This document shows, piece after piece, positions 7,730-15,771 of a stretch of 23,134 nt of DNA (the stretch's first letter is position 1; every line of letters begins with the position of its first letter). A program made the translations under genes and the position numbers. The notes below the pieces were generated by a model that made no database searches, was not told where the DNA came from, and saw only the letters and a program-made list of their open reading frames with translations. The DNA comes from RGIG8775 sp045587785 (GTDB lineage: Bacteria > Bacillota > Clostridia > Oscillospirales > CAG-272). The stretch covers positions 1 through 23,134 of the forward strand of contig JAZNDA010000043.1 in the NCBI GenBank assembly GCA_045587785.1, in the 5' to 3' direction.

Positions 7730-10456
7730 TCACTTCAAATTGGATTTGGTATAGATCAGCGCAGGCACAAGCCAAACAAGCTGATAAATGGCAATATACA
7801 AAGACGGAATGTTGGTATACTGTCTGCTGAACATAATAATAAGAGAAACCAGCACACCAAGTAAAATTGAGAAACGGCGAAGCATCTTCTGCTTTGCGTG
7901 AATTCGTTTGATGTTAAAGCATTGTTCCAAAATCTTAAATATCATGTGAGGATTTTTTGATGTAACGATCCCGCTTTCGGAATGCTTGCCGATCGGAATA
8001 AGTTCATTGGGGGTGGGACGGATCACTTTGATAGATACATCCTTATCATTCCGAAGCATAGCGATCATCTTGGCGTTTACATTCGGGTCAAGGCTTCGGA
8101 TTCCCACACGGATCCCGTTTCGCAGCATTTCAGCGGCAAACTTTTCAAAGCGTTGTGTTACGGTGTACTGTATGTAAAATTTAGCGCAAAGCTCCTCACC
8201 AATTGCCATGTAAAGAATAGACACTTGACCGCTTTCAGTTTTGGTTTTATCATCCAAACTTTGCTTTGGAAAAAAGCCGTGACTTCTCATGAAGGCGAGG
8301 TTACCGACATATACCGTCTTGAAAAGATCAACAACCGCTTCCACACCGCCAAACGTAATGCCCGTGATTCTTACATTGTCTTTTTTCTCGATTTCCTTTG
8401 CTGAATTATCAAACACATTGCAAAGCGGTGCACCGATAAGAGTAAATACCGAAAGTGCATACGATAAAATTTCATAGAAATCCATATCGTTGTATGCACG
8501 AAGTCCTATCACGTGCGCACCGTGCTTGCCGAACATTTCGGAGTCCTCAAGATATATGGTATCCGCATCGTTATATTCTTCCGCCGCCGCGTCTCCAATG
8601 ACTGTGCTTCCAAGCTTAGAAAGCCCTTTGCTCAAATGATAAAACGGATAAGCATTGATGATAAAAAACTGCAATGGCACACACATAAGTTCGGTAAACA
8701 TAAATGATGTAAACGCAAGTGACATGTCCCTTGTGAAACAGACGGTAAAGACCGCCATGACAAGGGCACCGAGTGTGGAATATGACAATTCATGAAAGTA
8801 TTCCGAAAACTGCTGCGGGCGACGCCCCGAACGGCTGAAAAAATTGCCCACAAAATCTATTTTCTCTACAAAGAAGTTTTGCTTGGCCAAAAAAGCATCC
8901 GCGTTTTCGGAATATGCCACTCCCTCGAGCTGTTCCAGAGAAAGCTTGGGCTTACGATCTGAAACTACGTCAAACGAGAGCTTTTCGCGAACCAACCGCA
9001 TGGCACCGTCTATCATACCAAACAGCATGAAGAGGGCTATGGCAAAGTTATATGTCAGCAGTCCGGCATCTCTGAAAAAGACAAACACAACAAGATGATA
9101 TATCAGTCCAAGTACCGACAAACAGGATATAACAATATACGGCTCGCCGTGCAAAGAAAACAGCGCACGAAGTCCTCCCACGATTCTCTGGAAGGAGCAT
9201 GCAATCAAAAGGACAGAAAAAACAACCGCACCGCCGTAATAGAAAAAAGGATTCTTGAGCATCTGAGAGAAAAACGCGACTTCCAGTGCGGTCTTGGGAA
9301 GATGCTCCCAAAACAGAATTACCACAGAAAGAATAAAGGTAAGAATAAATTGCTTGATTATTTTCCCGTATTCCGTGATATATTTCCTTTTAATGGCATC
9401 TGTTTGCTCATATGAGCGAAATTCCTCACCGCAATAACCGTAAGTGCGATCGCCCGTGGCTTCATCCAAAAGCGGGTCATAAAAACCGTTTCTTGCCGAA
9501 CGAACACGCTCGTAGCCTATAGAATTTTCAAGAGCCTCCTTACTGCCGAGCGTCAACGCCAAATTGATATCGGTATCATCAAAATCGGGCTTGTCAAAAA
9601 TCTCATTTTTTGCCACACCGTCCTGCTCATTCTTCAATCGACGAAAACGGAAAAAGCGTTTGAACATAGGCACACTGAGATAGGCATCGGCATATTCATC
9701 CTCTGTCTCATTTGTAGTTTGATCATTGGTTTGCATATGTTCTTCGGTTATCTCCGCCTCTCGTTGCTGAGACTTTTGTTGCTCGGCTGCTTCTATTTCG
9801 TCAGACTGATCTGACGGCATTTCAACATCCGCAATCTTAAGATCCAAAACTTTTTTCTCGTCATCTTCCGATTTCGATTCTGATAAGTTTTTGATTTCTG
9901 AAGGAACGGCAACATTTTGTGTTTCTTGCTTTTGGGGATCATCTTGAGGTTCCTGTGATTCGCGGAGTCCTTGATCGTCTTGCGGCTTCGATTCTACCGA
10001 TTGCTCCCCGAAAATCTCTCCTTGCGATTCCTGTTCCGCCTCACCGTCCTCACGCGAAGCCATGACATTGGAAACATTTTCATTTTCTCGTAAAGTGAGT
10101 ATTCCTTTGAAAGCACCCGTCACTTGTTCACAAGGCTCGGGCAAATCTTGTGGCTGATCCTGTTCTGCCATGGGAATACTTTCGCTCTCTTGTTCCTCCT
10201 GTGATACCGCCATGCTGTCGATGGTATCCTCTTGTTCTTCAAACTCGTATCCTTCTATGTTGTAGTCTTGATTTTCAGACGTTTCATTTTTTATATCGGT
10301 TGCGCCAATGTTCTTTTTCAAAAGAGAAAGAAGCTCCCCTGCAGATTGCTCGCCTGTCATTTTGGAAACGTCCGTGTTTGGTTCAGACGGTTTTTCAACA
10401 TTTTGCTGTAAACGGGCAAGAAGCTCGGATATTTCATTATTTGGCTTGTTTTCCAT
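7730..10456 (-). CDS. Eight-helix membrane protein resembling a P1B-type ATPase with lost catalytic motifs (pseudo-ATPase)
   Basis: The product has 908 residues. Residues 1-260 are acidic, glutamine-rich and probably disordered. Hydrophobic segments lie near 367-385, 404-424, 439-461, 467-486, 560-574, 580-604, 861-876 and 885-903: four, two and two around two soluble loops, the P1B ATPase plan. Local matches by eye include GGLRALFSLHGEP (427-439), KLGSTVIGDAAAEEYNDADT (614-633) before the phosphorylation site, VYVGNLAFMRSHGF (715-728) in the nucleotide-binding region, and NGIRVGIRSLD (780-790) at the TGD hinge. The DKTGT motif reads EDSEM, with Glu637 at the Asp position. TGE, CPC and GDG motifs are absent. 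I therefore infer a non-pumping homologue of unknown role. The ATG has GGAG 7 bases upstream, and rlmB ends 20 bases before it. Confidence 0.75.
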   Translation of the reverse strand: MENKPNNEISELLARLQQNVEKPSEPNTDVSKMTGEQSAGELLSLLKKNIGATDIKNETSENQDYNIEGYEFEEQEDTIDSMAVSQEEQESESIPMAEQDQPQDLPEPCEQVTGAFKGILTLRENENVSNVMASREDGEAEQESQGEIFGEQSVESKPQDDQGLRESQEPQDDPQKQETQNVAVPSEIKNLSESKSEDDEKKVLDLKIADVEMPSDQSDEIEAAEQQKSQQREAEITEEHMQTNDQTTNETEDEYADAYLSVPMFKRFFRFRRLKNEQDGVAKNEIFDKPDFDDTDINLALTLGSKEALENSIGYERVRSARNGFYDPLLDEATGDRTYGYCGEEFRSYEQTDAIKRKYITEYGKIIKQFILTFILSVVILFWEHLPKTALEVAFFSQMLKNPFFYYGGAVVFSVLLIACSFQRIVGGLRALFSLHGEPYIVISCLSVLGLIYHLVVFVFFRDAGLLTYNFAIALFMLFGMIDGAMRLVREKLSFDVVSDRKPKLSLEQLEGVAYSENADAFLAKQNFFVEKIDFVGNFFSRSGRRPQQFSEYFHELSYSTLGALVMAVFTVCFTRDMSLAFTSFMFTELMCVPLQFFIINAYPFYHLSKGLSKLGSTVIGDAAAEEYNDADTIYLEDSEMFGKHGAHVIGLRAYNDMDFYEILSYALSVFTLIGAPLCNVFDNSAKEIEKKDNVRITGITFGGVEAVVDLFKTVYVGNLAFMRSHGFFPKQSLDDKTKTESGQVSILYMAIGEELCAKFYIQYTVTQRFEKFAAEMLRNGIRVGIRSLDPNVNAKMIAMLRNDKDVSIKVIRPTPNELIPIGKHSESGIVTSKNPHMIFKILEQCFNIKRIHAKQKMLRRFSILLGVLVSLIIMFSRQYTNIPSLYIAIYQLVWLVPALIYTKSNLK

Positions 10457-10476
10457 AATCTTTCTCCGTTTTTTCG

Positions 10477-11325
10477 TTAGTTTTTGGTATGATGCTGTCT
10501 GGAAACCTCCGCAAGGATAACAGAAGCCGCCGTTGACACATTAAAGGAGTTGACTTTTCCGTACATCGGAATGGAAACTATAAAATCGCTTCTTTCCAGT
10601 ACCAGCTTAGATACGCCGTCTCCCTCACTTCCGAATACAACAACCGCGCCTCCCGAAAAATCAACATCATAGTAATTCTGTCCGCCCGCTTCGGCGGAAT
10701 AAACCCAAAGTCCTTTTTTCTTAAGTAGCTCAAGCGTGGATGCAATATTGGCAACCTTGGCGATTGCCAGATGCTCAATAGCACCTGCAGAGGCCTTGGT
10801 AACCAAAGGTGTCAGACCGCTGGCACGTCTTTTGGGAATGATCAAGCCATGTGCGCCCACTCCCTCTGCGCAACGAATCAAAGCCCCGAGGTTGTACGGA
10901 TCGGTAATACCGTCCGACACAACAATGATCGGCTTTTCTCCGCGCTTCTCAGCGATATTCAAAATATCTTCAACGGATGAATATTCCTTTTCGGCAGCCA
11001 TGGCAATAATGCCTTGATGCGGCGCAAAGCCCGACACCGAATCCAGCTTTGCCTTTTCCACCTCGATCACGGGAATCCCCATGTTTTTAGCTTCGGCAAC
11101 CAAAACAATAATCGAGCCCTCAAGCTCGCCTTTGCGAATCATGATCTTATCTATGGAGCGTCCGGAACGAAGTAACTCACGCACAGCGTTTCTGCCAATT
11201 ACGATGCCGCAGGATTCCTCCTGCCCGTCCACCGCATTTTGATGGACGACATTTGGTGCATCATATCCGCGTGTTCTTCTTTCGTATCGATTATTTTTAT
11301 TGAATTCCGATCGGTTATATGCCAT
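10477..11325 (-). CDS. rlmB: 23S rRNA (guanosine-2'-O)-methyltransferase, SpoU/TrmH family
   Basis: The 282-residue protein has a basic, Asn/Arg-rich N-terminal tail, a substrate-binding domain (IVIGRNAVRELLRSGRSIDKI), and the SPOUT knot motifs: motif 1 DPYNLGALIRCAEGVGAHG, motif 2 VVVFGSEGDGVS, motif 3 IPMYGKVNSFNVSTAASV. It should 2'-O-methylate a 23S rRNA guanosine (G2251 in E. coli numbering); tRNA-directed TrmH relatives are shorter. The frame is open to ATGs at 11349 and 11346, but the predicted transcription start is about 11351, so these would be leaderless. The ATG at 11325 has AAGGA 7 bases upstream and is preferred. It is the first gene of the minus-strand operon. Confidence 0.92.
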   Translation of the reverse strand: MAYNRSEFNKNNRYERRTRGYDAPNVVHQNAVDGQEESCGIVIGRNAVRELLRSGRSIDKIMIRKGELEGSIIVLVAEAKNMGIPVIEVEKAKLDSVSGFAPHQGIIAMAAEKEYSSVEDILNIAEKRGEKPIIVVSDGITDPYNLGALIRCAEGVGAHGLIIPKRRASGLTPLVTKASAGAIEHLAIAKVANIASTLELLKKKGLWVYSAEAGGQNYYDVDFSGGAVVVFGSEGDGVSKLVLERSDFIVSIPMYGKVNSFNVSTAASVILAEVSRQHHTKN

Positions 11326-11357
11326 TTGTTTTTCCTTCCCAAACATCATTTCCTCTT

Positions 11358-11386
11358 ATTATACCATTTTTTTTGCTTTTTGTATA
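11358..11386 (-). promoter_or_regulatory. Extended -10 promoter of the rlmB-to-hydrolase operon
   Basis: Read on the minus strand: TATACA (11386-11381, 4 of 6 matches to the -35 consensus), a 17-base spacer, then TATAAT (11363-11358) preceded by TGG, giving an extended -10 element. Transcription would start near 11351, which also argues for the downstream rlmB start. It is the only convincing minus-strand promoter seen ahead of the seven genes down to 1118. Confidence 0.75.
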
Positions 11387-11443
11387 TACCTTTTACACAT
11401 ATTTTATTTTTTTTCAATAAAATATAAAATTGTCAAAAAGTTC

Positions 11444-11472
11444 TTGAAAAAAAAACAAAAATGTTGTATAAT
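11444..11472 (+). promoter_or_regulatory. Sigma-A promoter of the oxidoreductase-coaE-prfA operon
   Basis: TTGAAA (11444-11449), 17 bases, then TATAAT (11467-11472): 5 of 6 and 6 of 6 matches. The predicted start is near 11479, giving a leader of about 31 bases before the ATG at 11510. It is divergent from the rlmB promoter, with about 57 bases between the two -35 boxes, all very AT-rich. Confidence 0.8.
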
Positions 11473-11509
11473 AATTTGTATATATGCAAACCAAAAGGGG
11501 GCGATTATT

Positions 11510-12658
11510 ATGATGCAACAAAAAAAGAAAATAAAAATCGGACTTCTCGGTTTTGGGGCTATGGGCAAAGCACATTCATATGCCATCAAAAACCTTCCGT
11601 TTTTTTACAAGGAGCTTCCTTTTTCAGCCGAAATAGTAGGCGTTTGCACAACTACACCCCAAAAATCCAAGCAGGTTTGCCGTGATTTTGGTTTTGCCGT
11701 TCCCGTGACGTGCGAGGATGATCTGATAAACTCCCCCGAAATCGACGTCATAGATATTTGTACACCTAACATTTGTCATTATGAAACCTTAAAAAAAGCC
11801 ATCAAGGCAGGCAAGCACATTTATTGCGAAAAACCGCTTTGTATCTCGTCGGCACAAGCGGAAGAAGTACGGCAGCTTGCCTCTGCGAACAACAACATCC
11901 ACAAGATCGTATTTAACAACCGCTATATTCCTGCGGTTATGCGAGCGAAAGAACTCATAGAACAAGGAAAGCTGGGAAGGATTCTGTCCTTTGATGCCTC
12001 TTATCTGCACAGCGGTGCTGTTTTCACCTCTAAAAATGCAGGATGGAAACAAAACAAGGAAATATGTGGCGGTGGTGTACTGTTTGACCTTGGGTCACAT
12101 GTTATCGATATGATCTACCACCTTTGCGGCAAATTTGATTCGGTTTGCACAACCACGCAGATCGCATTCCCCACACGTAAGGGAATGGACGGAAACGAAT
12201 GGAAGACCAATGCCGATGAAGCCTTTTACATGCTGGCAAGACTTCAAAGCGGTGCAATGGGCACCATCCGCGCCTCCAAGATCAGCTGTGGAACCAATGA
12301 CGATTTCTCATTTGAAATCTACGGCGAGAAAGGTGCTTTAAAATACTCTCTGATGGAGCCGAATTGGCTTTGGTATTATGACAATACAGCCTCGGAATCT
12401 CCCCTTGGCGGTATGCGTGGATTTACCAAGATCGAAACGGTGGGCAGATACCCGCTCCCCGGCGGAAATTTCCCCTCTCCCAAAGCTCCCGTCGGATGGC
12501 TGATGGGACACGTTGAAAGCTATTATGATTTTTTAAATTCTGTCTCATGCGGAACACAAAGCAGTCCGAATTTTGAAGATGCAACACATGTTCAGAATGT
12601 CATGCAAGCCGGATATCTTTCCGATCAAACAAAAACGTGGGAACAAGTCACAAAGTGA
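11510..12658 (+). CDS. Gfo/Idh/MocA-family NAD(P)-dependent oxidoreductase
   Basis: The 382-residue product has an N-terminal Rossmann fold with GLLGFGAMGKAH (11-22), the hallmark EKPL with Lys108, and the C-terminal domain signature GGGVLFDLGSHVIDM with Asp193 and His197. These are the residues used for hydride and proton transfer in this family, which acts on sugars, inositols and their derivatives. The substrate is not evident. The frame is open far upstream, but the ATG at 11510 (or the adjacent one at 11513) follows GGGGG by 8 bases and lies after the promoter at 11444-11472, so earlier starts are rejected. It opens an operon of housekeeping genes, with coaE 13 bases downstream. Confidence 0.93.
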   Translation: MMQQKKKIKIGLLGFGAMGKAHSYAIKNLPFFYKELPFSAEIVGVCTTTPQKSKQVCRDFGFAVPVTCEDDLINSPEIDVIDICTPNICHYETLKKAIKAGKHIYCEKPLCISSAQAEEVRQLASANNNIHKIVFNNRYIPAVMRAKELIEQGKLGRILSFDASYLHSGAVFTSKNAGWKQNKEICGGGVLFDLGSHVIDMIYHLCGKFDSVCTTTQIAFPTRKGMDGNEWKTNADEAFYMLARLQSGAMGTIRASKISCGTNDDFSFEIYGEKGALKYSLMEPNWLWYYDNTASESPLGGMRGFTKIETVGRYPLPGGNFPSPKAPVGWLMGHVESYYDFLNSVSCGTQSSPNFEDATHVQNVMQAGYLSDQTKTWEQVTK

Positions 12659-12671
12659 AATGGAGAAAAAA

Positions 12672-13304
12672 ATGAAGGTTATCGGTTTAACCGGTCCCAG
12701 CGGCGCGGGAAAAGGTGTTTGCGATATATATTTTCAAAAGCAAAGTATTTCATATATCGACACTGACAAAGTATATCACGATCTGCTTGTGCCGCCGTCT
12801 CCGTGTGCCATGGAGCTTGCACGTCAATTTGGCAGTGACATCATCCATGACGATCAAACCTTAGATCGACAAAAATTAGCATCTATCGTTTTTTCCGACC
12901 AAACGGGGGAATCACTCCAAAAACTGAATGAGATTTCACACAGATACGTAAAGGAACAGACCCTTTCTATTCTTGACTGCCTGCGCTTACAAGGCGCAAA
13001 GGCGGCTGTGGTGGACGCTCCCCTTTTGTTTGAGGCGAAATTTGATGCGTTTTGTGATTTCACAATTGCCATTTTAGCCGACCGTGATATAAGGCTTCAG
13101 AGAATCATGGAGCGCGATTCTCTTTCACGTGAAAAAGCAATAGAGCGCATACGCGCGCAAAAAGATGATCAATATTATATATCACGCGCCCATTATACAC
13201 TGTATAACAATCGGGATCAGGCATCGTTGCACGAGTCGCTTTCCGACATCTTAACCAAAGAAAATGTCTCTATTGATACACAAGAAAAGGAGAATTTGTC
13301 ATGA
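12672..13304 (+). CDS. coaE: Dephospho-CoA kinase
   Basis: The 210-residue kinase phosphorylates the 3' hydroxyl of dephospho-CoA, the last step of coenzyme A synthesis. The P-loop is GLTGPSGAGKG (5-15) with Lys14, followed by the DTDKVYH segment (30-36) that fits the family's DAD(x)V substrate motif, and VVDAPLLFEA for the core strand. The usual Ser/Thr after the P-loop Lys is Gly15, a mild departure. The lid region has the expected arginines (RLQRIMERD). The start at 12672 has GGAG 6 bases upstream; a second ATG at 12660 has none. The stop overlaps the next ATG by 4 bases (ATGA). The tail after about residue 195 is polar and looks unstructured. Confidence 0.92.
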   Translation: MKVIGLTGPSGAGKGVCDIYFQKQSISYIDTDKVYHDLLVPPSPCAMELARQFGSDIIHDDQTLDRQKLASIVFSDQTGESLQKLNEISHRYVKEQTLSILDCLRLQGAKAAVVDAPLLFEAKFDAFCDFTIAILADRDIRLQRIMERDSLSREKAIERIRAQKDDQYYISRAHYTLYNNRDQASLHESLSDILTKENVSIDTQEKENLS

Positions 13305-14668
13305 AGGATCAACTGGGCTATCAAAAAAATAATTTTTACGAGGTCTTTGGCGAAGCGGAGAAAAAATCCGCTCACAGGTATGCTGCGGGATATGCCGAGT
13401 ACCTGGATCTTGCCAAAACCGAACGTGAAGCGGTGAAATATTCCATTGAGATGGCAGAGGAATGCGGTTTTGTTCCCTATTGCTTCGGCATGAGCCTTAA
13501 AAAAGGCGGTAAGTACTATTTTAACAACCGCGGAAAAAATCTTTTCCTTTTCACCATTGGTGAGGAGTCACTTGAATGCGGATTTAGAATTTCCGCCGCG
13601 CACATCGATTCCCCAAGGCTTGATCTGAAGCCCTGTCCGCTTTATGAGGATGGCGGCATGTCATTTTTAAAGACACACTACTATGGCGGCATCCGCAAAT
13701 ATCAGTGGGTCACAGTCCCCTTAGCGCTTCACGGCGTTGTGGTGAAAGCTGACGGTACTTCGGTCAATATTTCAATCGGCGAAAAAAAATCCGATCCGAT
13801 CTTCTATATTAATGACCTTTTGCCTCACCTTGGACACGAGCAGGAAAAGAAGCCGCTTGGCGAAGCCATTCCTGCCGAAAAGCTGAATATTTTGGCAGGC
13901 AGTGAGCCTATTGGCGATTCGAGCGATGCCATTAAACAGAATATTCTCACCATACTGAATAAAAAGTACGGCATAACCGAGCAAGACTTTCTCAGTGCCG
14001 AGATTTCTGCTGTCCCTGCCGAAAAAGCAAGAGATATCGGTTTTGACCGCTCTCTGATCGGCGCATACGGTCATGATGACAGAGTGTGCGCATATCCTGC
14101 ACTGACCGCCCTCTTTGCCTCTTTAGACAGCCCCCACTCTCTTATGTGTGTGCTTGCGGACAAGGAAGAGACCGGAAGTGACGGAAATACGGGTATGCAG
14201 GCAGATCTGCTTTGCGATCTGATCCACGAGATTTCGGTGGCAATGGGAGCAAATCCAACCATCGTCCGTTATAACTCCAAATGTCTTTCTGCGGACGTAT
14301 CTGCTGCCTATGACCCAAATTTCCCCGACGTTTTCGAAAAAAGAAATTCTCCCCTTCTTTCCTGCGGCGTGGTTCTGACAAAATACACCGGCGCACGCGG
14401 AAAAAGCGGAACCAATGACGCAAGTGCGGAATATATCGGCTGGCTCCGCGGCATTATGGCAAAGGATAATATTCTCTGGCAGGCAGGTGAGCTTGGCAAA
14501 ACCGATTGCGGAGGCGGCGGTACAGTTGCAAAGTATATATCAAAGCACAATATAGAGACCGTTGATCTCGGTGTTCCCGTCATTTCCATGCATGCCCCCT
14601 ACGAGGCGGTTGCCAAGGTGGACGTATATGAAACCTTCCGTGCTTTCCGTGCATTTTTCAAATATTGA
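13301..14668 (+). CDS. M18-family zinc aminopeptidase
   Basis: The 455-residue product matches the M18 (aspartyl aminopeptidase-like) family in length and motifs: HIDSPRLDLKP with His101 and Asp103, GHDDRVCAY with Asp260, DKEETGSDGNTG with Glu289 and Glu290, and the C-terminal HAPYEAVAKVD with His431. These fit the two-zinc site and the catalytic glutamate. It should trim N-terminal residues from peptides in the cytoplasm; family members prefer acidic or neutral residues, and which applies here is not visible. GGAG about 8 bases upstream and the 4-base overlap with coaE support the ATG and suggest coupled translation. Confidence 0.93.
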   Translation: MKDQLGYQKNNFYEVFGEAEKKSAHRYAAGYAEYLDLAKTEREAVKYSIEMAEECGFVPYCFGMSLKKGGKYYFNNRGKNLFLFTIGEESLECGFRISAAHIDSPRLDLKPCPLYEDGGMSFLKTHYYGGIRKYQWVTVPLALHGVVVKADGTSVNISIGEKKSDPIFYINDLLPHLGHEQEKKPLGEAIPAEKLNILAGSEPIGDSSDAIKQNILTILNKKYGITEQDFLSAEISAVPAEKARDIGFDRSLIGAYGHDDRVCAYPALTALFASLDSPHSLMCVLADKEETGSDGNTGMQADLLCDLIHEISVAMGANPTIVRYNSKCLSADVSAAYDPNFPDVFEKRNSPLLSCGVVLTKYTGARGKSGTNDASAEYIGWLRGIMAKDNILWQAGELGKTDCGGGGTVAKYISKHNIETVDLGVPVISMHAPYEAVAKVDVYETFRAFRAFFKY

Positions 14669-14693
14669 TTTTTAGTGAAAGGCTCTCTTTTTT

Positions 14694-15758
14694 ATGCTTG
14701 AAAAATTACGATCCGCCGAGCAAAAATATATTTCCATCGAGGAATCGCTTGCCGATCCGTCGGTCTTTTCCGACAAGGAAAAGTATGCCGCCCTCATGAA
14801 GGAATATAAAGCACTCACACCGATCATAGAAAAATACCGCGAATATAAGCGTGCCGACACCGAGCTTACGGAACTCAAGGAAATGCTGGAAGGCTCTCTT
14901 GAGCCCGATATGCGAGAGCTTGTGTCCGATGAATATAAGTCGGCTCAAAAAAAGCTGACAGAACTTTTGGAAGAGCTTAAAATTCTTTTACTTCCCCGTG
15001 ACCCGAATGACGACAAAAACGTCATCGTGGAGATCCGCGCAGGCGCGGGCGGTGAGGAGGCGGCACTTTTCGCCGCTGTGCTCTATCGTATGTACAGCAT
15101 GTACGCCGAGACTGAGGGGTTTCGCGTATCTCTCATGAATGCGAACGAAACCGAGCTTGGCGGTTTTCGCGAGGTCAACTTTATGATCGAAGGGGACGGC
15201 GCCTATTCCCGCTTTAAATTTGAAAGCGGTGTTCACAGAGTACAGCGTGTGCCCGAGACCGAATCTCAAGGAAGGATACAGACCTCCACTGCCACCGTAG
15301 CGGTACTTCCCGAGGTCGAGGACGTGGAGATCGAGATAAATCCTCAGGATATTATTTTTGAATCCTGTAAATCCAGCGGCAGCGGCGGTCAGCACATCAA
15401 TAAGACCGAATCCGCCGTTCGCTTGACACATAAACCGTCGGGACTTGTCATCGAGTGCCAGGAGGAGCGCAGCCAGTTTAAAAATAAGGATAAGGCACTC
15501 AAAATGCTGCGCGCTAAGCTGTACGATATCAAACAAACCGAGCAATCGGAAAAGATCGCCTCGGAACGCCGAAATCAGGTGGGAACGGGCGACAGAAGCG
15601 AACGGATCCGCACGTATAATTATCCGCAAGGACGTATTACCGATCACAGGATCGGTCTTACGCTGTATTCTCTTGAAAGCTTTCTGAACGGAAATATCGG
15701 TGATATGATCGATGCGCTGATCACCGCCGATACCGCAGAAAAACTAAAAAACAACTAA
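14694..15758 (+). CDS. prfA: Peptide chain release factor 1
   Basis: The 354-residue protein terminates translation at UAA and UAG. The stop-codon reading tripeptide is Pro187-Glu188-Thr189 (PxT, the RF1 type; RF2 has SPF), within HRVQRVPETESQGRIQTSTA. The peptidyl-tRNA hydrolysis motif is Gly231-Gly232-Gln233 in SGSGGQHINKTESAVRLTH. The N-terminal coiled-coil domain covers about 1-100. The ribosome binding site is weak (GAAAGG about 11 bases from the ATG). The usual following gene prmC, whose product methylates the GGQ glutamine, is missing: the Sua5 gene comes directly, 13 bases later. Confidence 0.97.
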   Translation: MLEKLRSAEQKYISIEESLADPSVFSDKEKYAALMKEYKALTPIIEKYREYKRADTELTELKEMLEGSLEPDMRELVSDEYKSAQKKLTELLEELKILLLPRDPNDDKNVIVEIRAGAGGEEAALFAAVLYRMYSMYAETEGFRVSLMNANETELGGFREVNFMIEGDGAYSRFKFESGVHRVQRVPETESQGRIQTSTATVAVLPEVEDVEIEINPQDIIFESCKSSGSGGQHINKTESAVRLTHKPSGLVIECQEERSQFKNKDKALKMLRAKLYDIKQTEQSEKIASERRNQVGTGDRSERIRTYNYPQGRITDHRIGLTLYSLESFLNGNIGDMIDALITADTAEKLKNN

Positions 15759-15771
15759 AGCAGGTGTTAAC

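Noticed and set aside
7722..7775. TTG-initiated 18-residue extension of the radical SAM protein
   Set aside because: It overlaps the upstream gene, has no binding site and is not needed for family length; the ATG at 7721 is preferred.
11408..11436. Minus-strand TTGACA at 11436-11431 as an rlmB -35 box
   Set aside because: At 16-18 bases downstream there is only an A-run, with no -10 box; the TATACA / TGGTATAAT pair at 11386-11358 fits better.
11300..11509. Upstream extension of the oxidoreductase frame
   Set aside because: It runs through the predicted promoter and encodes Phe/Tyr/Ile-rich sequence from AT-rich DNA; the ATG at 11510 has the binding site.
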